From: Setophaga petechia
Taxonomy: Eukaryota; Chordata; Aves; Passeriformes; Parulidae
Length of the DNA stretch: 64,000 nt
Assembly (NCBI GenBank): GCA_024362935.1
Contig: JANCRA010000005.1
Span: 22,466,235-22,530,234, forward strand
Reading direction: 5' to 3'
Both the position numbers and the translations under genes were made by a program. The notes below the pieces were generated by a model that had not been told where the DNA came from, made no database searches, and saw only the letters and a program-made list of their open reading frames with translations. Positions 1 to 13,500 of this stretch are shown in pieces (the first letter of the stretch is position 1; each line of letters opens with the position of its first letter).

Positions 1-1457
1 TGCTGTTGGAGCAGTCAAGGACACTAAATCAGTTTTTCATTCAAAGCAGCCCTTTTGCTCACTCTGCCCATTACTGTCTTGTCCTACAGTGTATACAGCC
101 ATCGCCTATGTGGACTGAAGAACCACAATTTTATATGCAATTTAAACACCCTTTGTGGGCCCAACTGGCTGCTTCTTAAGGGACTGTGGATTAAAGATTT
201 GAAAGATGCTCTGTGGCCAAAATGAAAGGAAATTAATTATTTGATGTTGCTATTTGAGAGGGGGAAGGTTCTTTTGTAACTGGATTGCTGAAAACAAGAG
301 GGACAGAGATCCTGTAATTCCTCTGAGAAATTCTCAAGAAAATAAGATGAAAGAAACAAAATTAAGAAATTACCTTTGTGACAATAGTCACATATATTAG
401 CACACATAAATGTATTACAGGTCTTTTTTTCCTAATCACCTACATAAATATTGAAGTTATTTCTAACTATCTTATTTTGGTGATATTTAGTACTGTAGTG
501 CCCACATTCAGTATGCACTGCCATCTACTGCTTAGGAATTTTAAAATGCCCTTAAAACCAAGAATTTTCCAGCAACAGGGTTACTATAATCATGATGATA
601 TGAGGACATATATGATAAGGTCTGGGGAGGTGCAGTTCCGTGACAAATCTCCCTGGCAGTGTATATGGAGGTAAAGCCAACACCCTGTTCCCATTTGTCT
701 GTGATCATGAGACATTCCAGATCTCTTCAGAAGTTACTGCAGATCAGGCTGTGGTCTGCAATTGTGCTGCATGAACAGCAGTTTTGGGTTTCTATTTACT
801 AAATTTATTTTGTAGCAACAAATCTCTGTAAATTAAGAAAATGCATCTGTTCTTTTAAAAGGACTCCATGTCCATTCTTTCTCTTTTCTCAGTTACTAAA
901 TACATGGTGTAGTATATGCTGTATAGTGTTATATGCAAGATATTCTAGGCAAGAGCTCTGTCTTCACAGGTATCTGCAAAGCAATTAGTATACTTTGGAC
1001 AGAATGATATTACTTATTTTAATTTTTAAAAACAGTGTATTAAATTATGAAAAAAATAATAAAAATGCCGATTTCATAAAGGCTGCCAAAGAAATTAAAT
1101 TGGTGCAGTAAAGAATGGCTCTGATACTCTGCATATGACACCTGTGGAGAAAGGTAAGGACCTGTTTCAGCTGCCTCTAAACCACTGAACAGGATATATG
1201 TAAGAAGAGTGAGAAAAGCTGACAATATGATTAGGATGTATTCTCCTTGCCCCTTGCTGATTGAGACAGATATAATCTCTGGGCTCTGTGATCAGCATTT
1301 GTAGTTGTTTAATTTTGTGCTCGTTGTGACCTTTGCGGTAACCAATAAATAATTCCTCAAGGAGAGGGCATTAAAAAGGTACTGTACATGGTATTTCCTT
1401 CCTCCAGCTGAAACTGCCCAACAGCTTACAGTGAGATTAATAGTAATGCTTTTGTAC
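1..1457 (-). other. PDE11A intron (partial), no gene seen
   Basis: This is AT-rich intron downstream of the last visible exon. I searched both strands for the next catalytic-domain exon and found none. The short open frames have no recognisable domain. No repeat of note was seen. Confidence 0.8.
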
Positions 1458-1548
1458 CTCACTTTGGAGAATCATGACAGCATGATTGAAATGGTGGTGC
1501 TCCAAGGTAGCAGAGGTGCCGTAGAGCTGAGCTAAGGCTGATCCACTC
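1458..1548 (-). CDS. PDE11A: PDE11A exon: catalytic domain, LEHHHF region
   Basis: This 91 bp exon has acceptor GTTTCAG|GAG and donor GAG|GTACAA. Its first base completes Lys, then [20 protein letters not shown] and [10 protein letters not shown] follow, about residues 718-748. The [10 protein letters not shown] block is conserved in PDE catalytic domains. It is the last PDE11A exon I could find. The continuation (GHNIFANLSS in human) is not visible between 1 and 1457, so it should lie beyond the left edge. Confidence 0.97.
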
Positions 1549-4500
1549 CTGAAACAGAACATGGGAAGTCAACAAATCCTGCTTGTCTGCTTATGAAGCA
1601 GGTTTCAGAGACAATTTAGTGACAAAAGCACGTAGCCACACTCTTCACCTCCACTTCAGCAACCTCACATAAGACAGCTGATGAGATCAAAATACTAATT
1701 TAAATCCAGATACAAAGCATTTATGTTCCAGTCTTTGCGAAATACTGCCAGCTGAATAAAGATTTTTCTGGAACGACAAGAAATTTTGTAATGCAGCTTT
1801 CAAAGTCCCTCAGCAACAGCACAGACACAGAACTGTGCAGTAAAGACACCAAGGTAATGCCCTTGAGCTGGGATCAGCTATTCCCCTTCTACCTTTTATT
1901 TTTAATTCTTAATAGAAATAAACATAAGGGCTTACAATGGCCAACTACAAACTCTGAAATTAAAACCCCAAAACACAGCAACAAAAAACCCAGTTGCAAA
2001 TACTAAGGTAAACAAAAATCCACAAGTGTGAGCAGTAAATATAAAAGTAAAGCTCAGCATATCTCTAGAATGTATTTTCTCACTACATTTATTGTCTAAA
2101 CCAAAATCAGATTCAAAATGAACAGAGCAGATCGAGTTTCTACATTTAAAGGACAAAAATATATGGAATAATATTATAAAATTGCAAATCCCTGGGAAGT
2201 GCAGAGAATGGGACTGGACTGTCAGAATGGTCACTGTTCACCAAGTACCAAAGTAGTTCAGGCAAAGTACTTCACTTCTGGGACCCAGCCTAAAGTGACA
2301 AGATGGGCTTTCTTTCCAAAGAAATGAGAATAAGAGATTATGCTAGAGACAGAAGGAGTCTCCTAGGAGTGTATACCATAAAACTGCACCATACTGATAC
2401 TTAATTATCAGATGCAGCTATATGAGAGAAAAGGATGTCCAGGAAACATCATCCCTAGAGAATGTGATATTGACATATATAACAGAGCCATTTGAGACAA
2501 CTGTGATATTGCCTCCATCATATACCTCTTGAACCTTCATCATACAGAACAGCAGTATTGGACACTGAAGATAAAATAGGAAAATGTGATGCTTAAATTT
2601 ATGTCAGGTTAGAGGAATAAATCATAGTTAGCGTTATGAAAACTCCAGCTTCTGTTTTCAGGGATGTTTTATACATGTGTGGTAATGTTTGTCTTTCATT
2701 AAATGTCTTCAGCAGTTTCTTTATGGAGTCATAAAATGGTAGCCTCCTCTCTGTACTCTGTTGTCAAACAACAAGTATGAGTGATAGCAGTCTAATGCTG
2801 AACCCTGTACCTTTAACTCAGCCAGCCCTCTGCACAAAAGATACTCTTTTATATTATGGTACAGCAGAGAAGTGGTTAATTTAATCAGAGCCTAAAATGG
2901 CCGGGATGTAAATCTTAGGTCTCGTTTTTGTAAATTGGGAACATAAACATCAATCAGCTGAGCTTCCTTCCCATTTGTCTCGTCTATTTTGATTCTCTTC
3001 AAGACTCAGCTGCAAAAAGACATCTAGCAGTGCTTGGTAACCTTTGCACCACAAGCTCTGTCTTTTGAGCACTGCAATTGATTTTCCCTGCTGTGGTGAT
3101 TGAAGATCCAGACAGTGTCATTGTTTCATTGAGATTGTATGGCAACACCAATACCTCAGGAAATGGCAGCTTAGTGAACATCAGAAACATCAGTTTGAGT
3201 GATGGTCACCGAGGCACCTTGCCCCCAGAAATGCCGCAGCCCCTGCATGCACACATTGCAGCAGAGTACTTCTGCAAAAGTAGGACAAAATAGGCTAATA
3301 CAGCATAACTCTGCCTTTCAAATATCTCTGGTCTGGACAACCATTTGACCACTCCCCAATCGTACTAGAGGATTAGCAGTACAAGGCAGGACAAAAAAAG
3401 CTACAAATGCTCACTGGGATCTGCAGGACAGGAATGCTTTGGGGCCTCATATTCTGACTGTAGAGGAACTGGGGAGTGAAGAAAATAACATGGGATTTTA
3501 ACTGAATCTCTGTGTCTGGCAGCTTTATTTCACAGCTTGGCCAGGATGATGCTGGTGACATTTTTTGTTGTCCCTCCTATTCTCAGGGAAGGCAGATTTT
3601 GGAATGAATTTGACCTTAGTCTAAGAAGTTCCCCTACCTACACAGTAAGAAGTACCACTCTTAAACCTTCTGCAAACCTACTTCTCCTTCACTGTGCCTG
3701 AGGGCAGCAGCCTGGTTTCTGTGAGCAGCCAGGCTTTCTATTTCAGTTTCACTTATTTTCTTTTCTCTGCAATAGCAGAACAAGTTTTTTCTTAATGCCA
3801 TGCACCCCAGTCAGCAAGAACAACCCAGATAGACAATTTAGGTGCTTCCCAGGTTGAAAACCAGAATCAATAACAGCTGAGCCTGAAAAGAACATCAAGT
3901 TTTGGCACCACATTTCAATATGTGGTGTCAGTTCAACAGCCAGCTACAAAGGACAAGCCAGCAATTACTTAAAGGAACAGAGAATGATAAAGATGGATAG
4001 TCCCTCACTGCACACAGGAATAAGAGTACTTGGCCTTGGCCTAGAAGGCTTGAAATTAATGCTTCATTCTTTATCCTGGTCACCTTTTGCTCTCCCGTGG
4101 AAGAAAACCAAATTAAAATAGTAAGAATTAGAAACCTTACTTGGCTTGGAAGGCATTGTTGGTTCCCCTATGGTCAAGGTCGTGACACAAGCATCCCACA
4201 ATCAAAGCTAAAATTTCAATTTCAGTTAAAATCTCCTGAAATCCTGCGGTCTGCGAGCAGAAAAAAAAAATAGCAGCTGTAACTATCAGTAGCAAAAGGG
4301 ATAAGTAATGTTAGTCCATCCAGCAACAGTCAACTTTGTTTTGATACCATGAACATTTCAGTAAGGAAAAGATAAATGCTATATTGTCATATTCTATTCC
4401 CTGCTGTATGTCAGATGGTTAGCAGAATAGATAATGTCCTTGGAGTGATCTGTTATTATCTCTTTGTTGCATTTCCAGCATGACATTTCTCTGCTAACCA

Positions 4501-7500
4501 GGAGGCACTAAAGGCAAAAAGAGCTGAAAACAAATACCAGTAACTGCAAACTGAGACAGGAACTGGATTTTTTTTATCAGAGAAATAAAAACCCCGAAAC
4601 TAAACTGAAAAAATTTTGAAATTATTATTTAGAGAAGTACTTAGAAAGATTTCTTCAATCCTGAGATGACCATCTTCATCAATCCCTACTGTCAGAGATA
4701 GCAGACATGTTAAGTTGGTTCTTTAAAAGAACCCAGATAAAATATGCTTTGTGGAACTGTTATGAACTATTAGATTTTTTTTCAATCTGGCACTTTGAAA
4801 TGAAGTGACACGATTTAAAGATGGAATGTCTCAAATTTCTGCTGCAGATACCCACTTGAATTTGGGAGAGGCATTTAAAAACAGATGCAATGAAATTCCC
4901 TACTACAAGCATCTCAGACATGACTGTGTGAATGGGGGAGTTAATCCTAGAAACTATCCTTCTCCTCTTGGATACTTGTCATAGCAGTTTTCCTGCCTGA
5001 ATGGGCTCATGGTAGAGAAAAAAGTCCTTACTGCTATTGCTAATCTCAAGCATCCTGAACAGATCCTATCTGGAGGAGGTGCTAGAGCCTCTGCGGGGCA
5101 CCGCTGGTGCTGTGCCTCTTACCCACGGCAGAAACAACCTGGTTCTTCAGAAGCAGAAGGGCATAATACCTGCAAAAATGACTGGCTGAGCTGGAAAATT
5201 GTAACACTTGTCTTTACACAGTGTCAGTCTCCAGTGACACTCCTCAATTAGCCACATGATCTAGTTAGTATGAAAGGAAATGATATACAAGAGATACAAA
5301 ATATATTTGTATTGGAGGACCAAACCAAGGCCGAACACCACCACATAAGAATTCCCAAATATCACTGATTTTCAAAGGGGCATAATTTCACCCACTGGCA
5401 AGAAGAGAGTTTAAGTGATACAGGGGGACTTGTTGCCCTTCCTTGGTAGGAACTTGCACTCAGAAACACCAGTAAATTGCTGCAAATACTCTGTGAAAGC
5501 TCTGCTAGTCACCCCTAAGACCACAAATTCTACTTAGAGAAATGCACATTCAAATCTAAGTATCCTCTGTTTATACAGTCTGAAATGTGGCCACAGTTAC
5601 TACATAAACAGTACAGGGAGCCAAGCTCCCCCAGGTGCTCAGGAATGCACTTCAGTGGGAATTGATGAAGTGCAAGACTTGCTACAAAAACTTTATAATT
5701 CCTTAAAATTTACACAGCAGAAAAGATGATCAAGCATAAAGAAAAAAAAGATTAATTAATTTTGTGTAGAATCCACCAGTGTACAGAATAACTTGGATAT
5801 TAGGTAAGAGGTTCACCTGATTTCTAGTGGCATTGCTGTTGTTTTTGTTTCAGTAACATCTACCCAAGCAGAAAAAAATCCTCTAAAAATAGCATTTTCT
5901 CTTTTTATTTTTTTTAACACAGCTCTTCTATAACAAATAGTAATAAAGATCTAGTTATAAAAAGGGATTAAAAATAGTTTGTAACCGACAACACACCATG
6001 TATCAAGTTTCAGTCTAGAGAAAATATTCATGGCTAAGTTAAAATAACTTAAAGGGGAAGTTTTATAATATGAAATTGATGTTGTAATAAATATTCTTTA
6101 GTGTAATCCAAACTTTGATTAAATTCAAGGATTCAACCTGTATTGCAAATGCAGGGAAACCAATTAAGGAATGTATTAACAGTAGCAATATCTCAAAAAT
6201 AAATGCCACATTTTATTTAATGAAAAGTCTTGTCACTGAATATATGAAAGAAATATAACATATGTCACTTAGTAAAAAATATTTCATTTAAAACAATACT
6301 ACAGTAAGGGGATATCTTCTTTGAACATAATGCAGGTAAACAGAGGATTACATTTCCCCATTTCAGAATTTACAAGAGGAAAAAAAAACATGGCTATAGA
6401 CGATGGTGCAGTAAAATTTATTTTCACCAGAAAAGGAATGACCCATAACTCATGAGTGGCAGAGTCTCCAGTGAGTTATGGAGGTCATTCTTTCATGTGA
6501 GGAAATGAATTGCATTCATTATACCTTGCCCCACATCTATATGTTTTGTTATTAGCACACCAGATGGGATTTTAATTTGGTATTGCTTACTTGTTCATTT
6601 TTGCCCTTTGAAATAAGTATCAATGTGAACTGTGTTGGCAAAGGCACTGATAATGAAGCCTGGGCTTGATCCTGCACTTTACTCTCAGGTACTCCCTTAA
6701 CTTGCAGAAGCAGCCTTGCTGCAGTGCTGTCTTCAGAATTCTTGGGCATCTGAAATACAGAACTATGGCTTGCAGAATTGGGCTTATGATCGTTCAGGAG
6801 AGAGAATACAGACTTAGACATTAAGGAACATGCTTTAGATATGCAAAAGGCTGAATTTACCAGGAGTGAAACAATGGTCTGCTCTTTGTTGAATTTCTCT
6901 TGTTTGGCTTGTTCAACACAGCTGAATTTTCCTTCTGTATTTGGTGGGAGTAGGGTGGGGCCCTTAGAGGCTACTGCACCATAGGTTAGACATGACTATA
7001 CTATGGTAAATCCTACCTGAAAATGCCCTAAAATAGAATTACTAGTTTCTATTTGTGGGGCAGTCTACATTGCTCACTATCATGGAGAAATCAGAAATAA
7101 GCTGCAATAACTGCACAAAGCAGTGCCTTCTTGACTGATAAGCCCTTCAAGGGGTTTGTCTAAGAATTTCCCCCCTTTTACCAGTGAAAAAAGAAGGCAC
7201 ATGCTAACTTGGATGGTATCCCCATGAAAAATGTAGTAGGAGCAAGCCTTGGATTATTCCTAATGTCAAGTTTCTCTTTTGTGTGTTTTTTTGCACAAAT
7301 GAATGTTCCTGTATGTGGAAGGGAGAGCAGACCAAACAGATCATGCACTGAACTTACTCTGTTCCCAGCCGGAGCCAGAGCAAAGTGGGGTGGGATGTGT
7401 GGAGACTCCACTGCTGTGGCCACTTACATCCAGCCCTGCACATGGAATTGCTCATTCTCTTTATTACCAGGAGTGTGGGCAAGGAAACAAACTTGGCTTA

Positions 7501-10500
7501 AAAACGCTGGATCACATCTCACACAGTTGCAGCCCTGTGCTGACTGCTAAAAGGGCTCTGAAATTACGCCGTGAGAGCCCCGGTCAGAGCATCTGTCGGT
7601 GGATGCTGGGCAGGCGGCTGGTGGCTGCTGGAGCAGCAGGGTCCCGCTCCCTCTCTGCTGGCCCCAGGGAGGGCACTTTAGCCGGGATGGAGGTGCCCGG
7701 TCCCACCGGCAGAGCAGCGTGCCGCAAACCTGGCCTCGGAGCTCCACCTAGGGGTGCCACCGCTGGGGCTGGGGGCTCCCCGCCCCGGCAGCCTCCGGCA
7801 GGAATCGCTGTAATTCACTCCCAGCGGCGCTCCCGCCTTTGCCTATGCTCATCAGAGTAAAATGCTTTTCCTTTGTCTAAAACTGGGAAAAAAATGCATG
7901 TCAAATTTATAAAACCATAAAAACTACCTACACCCAGGCCTTACCACCGAATTTCCTTAGACAGCATCAGCAAGCGCCTGCTGAAACAATGTTCCTTCGT
8001 GCAGCTGAGCAGCCTCATGCCCAGAGGAAGAGGTTCTCTCGTTGGATGTCTTCTTTTCCTTTGTCCCATGGTGCATGGTATAGCTTCACTATCCCTCCAT
8101 CAACACTCACAGAAACACCCCCACCCTGCTGAGACTGACCAAGCACTAGAATGACATCCTCACCTGCTAGGGGAAGTCAGAGTCTCTTTTTCTTGCCCAA
8201 CTTGCAAAGTTCTGGCATCCAGGACCCCTGAGTTCTTTGTTGGTACATTTACAAGAATGAGCTAGCCAAACATGGGTTATTTCCTGCACTGAAGTTGCTG
8301 TGAGGTAGGCAGAGAGAGCAGTATGCTTGTTCTAGTGGTACTTTCAGCAGAATTTACTTTAAATTTCAGTAGAATTTACTTGTATGCTAAAGGAGCTACA
8401 GGTACTGCTGGAGATACATGCTAATAAAATCCCTAAGTGTTAACAATGTCCAGTGGAGACTCAAGATTCACTTAGATCACTATGCTGGAAGATAATTTTC
8501 AAATGTTTTGAGGCAATATCTTCTAAAACTATTTAGATTAAGCTGGATAAAGAGATAATAAATATCAACATAATAAATACTTTGGGATTCTAATCCTTGG
8601 TTTTGTACTTCTCAATTAGGAGTTTGAAATAAATGTCAAATCAAAGAGTTCCAAAAGAAAAACATTTTGTAAGATCAAGATCTTTAATAACAAGAGCACT
8701 CCAAGACTGCCATCTGTTTTCAATCACTTTAATGTGCCTATGATATCACTGTCACTAAAACACTATAAGGTTTTGGCAAATATGTGCTGCCTTAAGTTGA
8801 ATAAATTCTGTCTGCTTTGCTATTGGAAATGAGTAGCATAATAACTAGAAAAGAAATTGAATGCTGGCAAATGTTTAGACAGGTTAGGCAGTGTGGCAGT
8901 AAAAGCTCTTGGGGGCTGTGTGGTTGGGTACTCACAGTTAACATGGCAAACATCAGCTGGCAGACGTTGAAAGCGTGCCTCCAGTTGTGATACAGGACCA
9001 TTCGATAGTTCTTCCGCACTGTCAAAAGCCACCTACACAGCGTCTGAAATTCAAAGTGCAATTTGTTGCAGGGCTACTAAATGTGTACAAATGGACAGAG
9101 CAGTGCCAAGACAAAAGCAGCAGATATTTGCAGCGCAGATGGTTACCTCGTAGTCAATTTTAAATTTCTGAACCATTCCAAGTTCCATGAACATCCGCAG
9201 GGCTGCAGTAATCATGGCATCCACATCGAGCGAGAAGTCATCAAAATGGATATCGTCAATGCCAAGCTCTGACACCAGAGGGATGTTTGCTGCCTGAAAA
9301 TGCCAAAGGGAAATTTCTGATTCAAAACTTCCGTCGTTTTTTCCTTTATTTCACTCTTACAAGAAACAAACCGTACATCAGTTCTGACCTGCCGATACAT
9401 TCCCTGCTTGATTCAAATGCTGAGCAGTAAAAGTCTTCATCTGAGACACACAAACACGTCAAGCTAATAGAGTGTGGAAACAGTGGGAAGGAGAAGAACC
9501 TGGTATGAGCAGGAAATATGCTCACCATCCCAACTGGAGCCCTGATACAGCATTTAGACTGAAAGCTGACCACTTTACAGCCACTGCAGTAACACAATAT
9601 ATTCCAATGCAAATTACAGTGCTGTAATGCAAGAAACATCTGGATAGCCAGAAGCTGGGAGTTTTAATTGCTACCATTTACAAATGCAAAGTAAATATAC
9701 TGCTCTGCAGAATTTCTTCATCCAAATGCCTTCACAATCATAAGCATACAAGTGCCCTTTGCTTTACACTGCTCACTATGCACACACAGAACCAGAAGCA
9801 GAGGAATACAAGACGTGTCTAGCAGAGGTACACTCCAAAGTAAAATAAAAGAATTTTCAACATGCTGACTTTATAGTCAGTCAATAAAACAACAGCAAAA
9901 GCCATACATTTTGCTTTGTCTGTATAACAGGGACTTCTGTTTGTAAGAGCGGAATGAGCTGCTCTTGCACGCACAAACACAGGAATGTGTGCTGGCCTGG
10001 CTGATGAATTTAGTTGAACACAGAGATGTGCTGTGGCTTGCTCAGTGGCAGCACCTGTATGAGCCAGGTTAGGTGTGAAGCAGGAATGCTGGCCCTGAGA
10101 TTGTGCTGTCCAGACCTTCAGCAATCTTACAAAAATTGTGACTTTTTTATCATTCAGTTATTCTTCGAAAACTTGGGGGATACTGGAGATGCACATTAAT
10201 ATTAAGCCTATGAACACACTCACTGGATAGAAATAAGACTCAGTATAGTTGGTTTTTAGGGAAGAAACACATTTGTACAGCATACTCCTTAGCTCCTTGG
10301 TGAAAAGCTTAAATAGCAAGCTGAAAGAGAAGCACTTGACTCCTGAAATTGTTTATCAAACAATCTTTGCAAACCCACTGCTGCATTTTCATTAATTTTG
10401 AAGTGGGATCTAATTAACACTTTCAGAATTCTTGGCCTCTTAAAGAAAAACAGATATTTTCCTTGCTATTTTTTCTGGAAACCAACACTTTTATCAGCCT

Positions 10501-13500
10501 GTTGCAATTCAAGGTAGAACACTTGAAGCAGTTGCTCAACTAAAATTGTTTTTCCATTTGTCAAACAGTGGAGAAATAACAATATATTCCAAATCTATTA
10601 CAAATTGAACAACAGGATATTAACAAAGCAAGTCAAAAACAATTTCTTCCCACGTCAGTCTGAAACTTTAAAATATTTATGAGGTTTTACATTCCTAAAT
10701 TTAACAGGAGTGCCATAATCCAAAATAACTGCTGAATTAATAGCCAGGAGATAACATTTGTATAAAAGAACCATTTGCTTTACAACAGCAATAAAGGAAA
10801 CAACAGAATTATGAGTGCAGAGCCTAATTTGAATAATGTTAAAAAAATGATATGTTGTGGGGCTTGCAGCAGTATTCTAGTTGCACCTGGCATTAACTAT
10901 CCTCAGCTTCTCAGGCTAAAAATGCAAAAGTCCAGGGTTTAGAGGAGAACATTCATTAAAACTTCATAATTTAAAATGACAGAGATATATAAAAAATACT
11001 AATAACACAGAATACTAAAACATATCCCTCCCTGAAATTTTGCAGCACTGCAGGAAAAAAATCAGTGGATTTCTTAAAATAAACAACAATAGCAACACTC
11101 CCTTTCAGGAAAACAGAGATGATGAAAGTACCATGACAGTAAAAGGAAGGGGCAGGCAATTAAAATTCAAGTTACAGTGAAATTATTTTTTTAAAGCACC
11201 CCAGTGATTTACAATCCCTTAAAAGGCTGTGGGGTTTTGTACATTTAGAAGTTCAATTTCCCCTTTCTTAAAACAATTAAGAACATTTTACTCTGTAATC
11301 TTTTTACCCTGTGAGTCTTCAATTTCAATGCTCTTCATATCCTTGAGGAAAATTCACATGACTCTTCTGTGAGCTTATGGCAAGTTAAAGCCAGATGTGT
11401 CTCCTCTGGTCACATTTCCATATGTCCAGTACTAACCCAAAAATTTGTCTTGAAGGGAATCGGGAACACAAGTTTGGCTGAACACATAGGAGGCAACTGG
11501 TCTTGCCTAATAAAATACAAACTCAGCAGTTGCCAGACTAGGAAAATAACATCAGTCGTAGGTAGCTTGAAATAAAGGATGTCATGCCTCCAAACAAGAG
11601 CATAAGGATAAGATCTGTGGGTACTCCATACTCAGGCATGCATGGAATAGGGTGGAAGGAATACATAGCGGGAGGAAAAGCACCTTTGTACTCAGTTCAG
11701 GTGGGCGACAAAATTCTCTTTTCCTCATTGCTCTTTGCTACCACCTAAATTCTATCACAGCCTGCTTATTACTTGTGAACAGGTAGAGACAAGGGACTGG
11801 TTGAGCCTTAGTTTCCATCAGCCATCACGAAAGGCCATATGTCATTAATGACCCTCTTACTGCAAAACACGTGGAACATCAAAGTGGCTTTCACCATACA
11901 GTCACAATTCTGGCCACTATAAAAGATAGCCCATGGGAACAGAAAAATAACATCTTTGGTTCAGTATTAATATAAGCCTTTGGGCTCCTGTGGATGAATA
12001 AAGCCTAAGAAGGAAAATGCTTGCTAAATGATTTTGCACTAACTCATCTAATAGCATATTCTTCACAATCTTCTGTATCAATATTTGATAATGTGATAAA
12101 ATCGGATGTAAAGAAACTGGTGAGTTCTTCCCAAAGCATTCTTCCTTTGTAAAATGTGCACAACCATGCACAAACAGTCCAGCTAAAACCAGAAAACACT
12201 GACATCCTACTTTGCCATGTCATCTTAAAATTTCTCTACTTTGGTTTTAGTACCTGTGTGGATAAGACATCAGTGCATATTAAGCAAGGAAAGTATTTTG
12301 AAACATACTGATAAGCATATTCGTATGGCTTTGATTAAGAAAAGGTACATTCTGCCATTTGATATACTCAGCTTCCTTCCTATGTGGTACCAGAACTATT
12401 CTGTAACAGCAACTTCCACTTACTGAATGTAGTCCACTGTTTGGATAGCCTTATTTACAGTGGCATGTGGAATGATCAGCAAGGTTTCCTCATCAGAAAA
12501 TATTGGCTGACTGATGGAAAGAAGTAAAAAGGAACTTGATTATATTTAACACATATAAAGATATCTCATGAAATACATATTCCAATGTCGCAAAATAACT
12601 TCGCAAAATAATGTGGTGTACATCTTAAATCCCAGGGGTACTGTTAGAGTCCAGAGTCCAGGTACAATTCAAATAGCAGGTCAGGATCTGACCTCATGTA
12701 CACTCTGGAGTGAAACTGCAGCTCCAGACAACATGACACACAGAGAAGAAATAAAATGGCCTTTTCAAGTACCTCTTCATCGCAAATTTCTCTCAGAAGA
12801 TTAGGATCTGAAAAACCTTAAAGGATGATCATCAAAAGCTGAAGAGAAAGTATCAAAGTGAAGAATATTTAAATGTGATGCCTTCATTATCTCTCACATA
12901 ATCTTCTATGATTCCATGAAGCCATTTTGAAGACATCATTTTCTGATGGCAAAGATTTTTATTTGTGAAAGGTTCTTTTCATATATAAAGGCCTCTAAAA
13001 TACTTGCTTATATTTATAGCTGCAGGCAGGCATCTTTTAAAATATATCTTTATAGTCAGTTATTAACACCAGTGGACAGATTTTGTACTTCTTCATAGCC
13101 ATGGAAGACCAAAGCCTATTATACTCCAGTCTGACACATTTACTCTCTCCAAAAGAGAAAGAATCAAATGTTGCAGCTCCAGGATGTTTAATGCCCAGAG
13201 CAAACTGGCTTTTAAAGGCCTCCATCTGTTACTGGAGACTGTGGAGAGCAACTCTTTGCCCTTCACAATGCGGAGTTAGAACCTCTTTTCAAACGACCAG
13301 CTGAAGCAGAGGCAGGACAGTGGCATTAAAAGGGAATTTTACAAAATTTACAGTAAAGGAGAATGGGTATGGAAATGACTGATGTGTATTTTCCTCTTGA
13401 TTTTAAGAATTTTTTTAACATGATTATCACAGGAGCATTGCTCTGCCTTCAGTAGTGAAATCACCCAGAAACACGGCCTTATTTAGTTTGAAGAGAGCTT

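Noticed and set aside
7303..7860. A 185-codon plus-strand open frame over the GC-rich patch
   Set aside because: Its second half is GC-driven with no domain or composition typical of a protein, and its first half overlaps ordinary intron. Frames are also open on the opposite strand.
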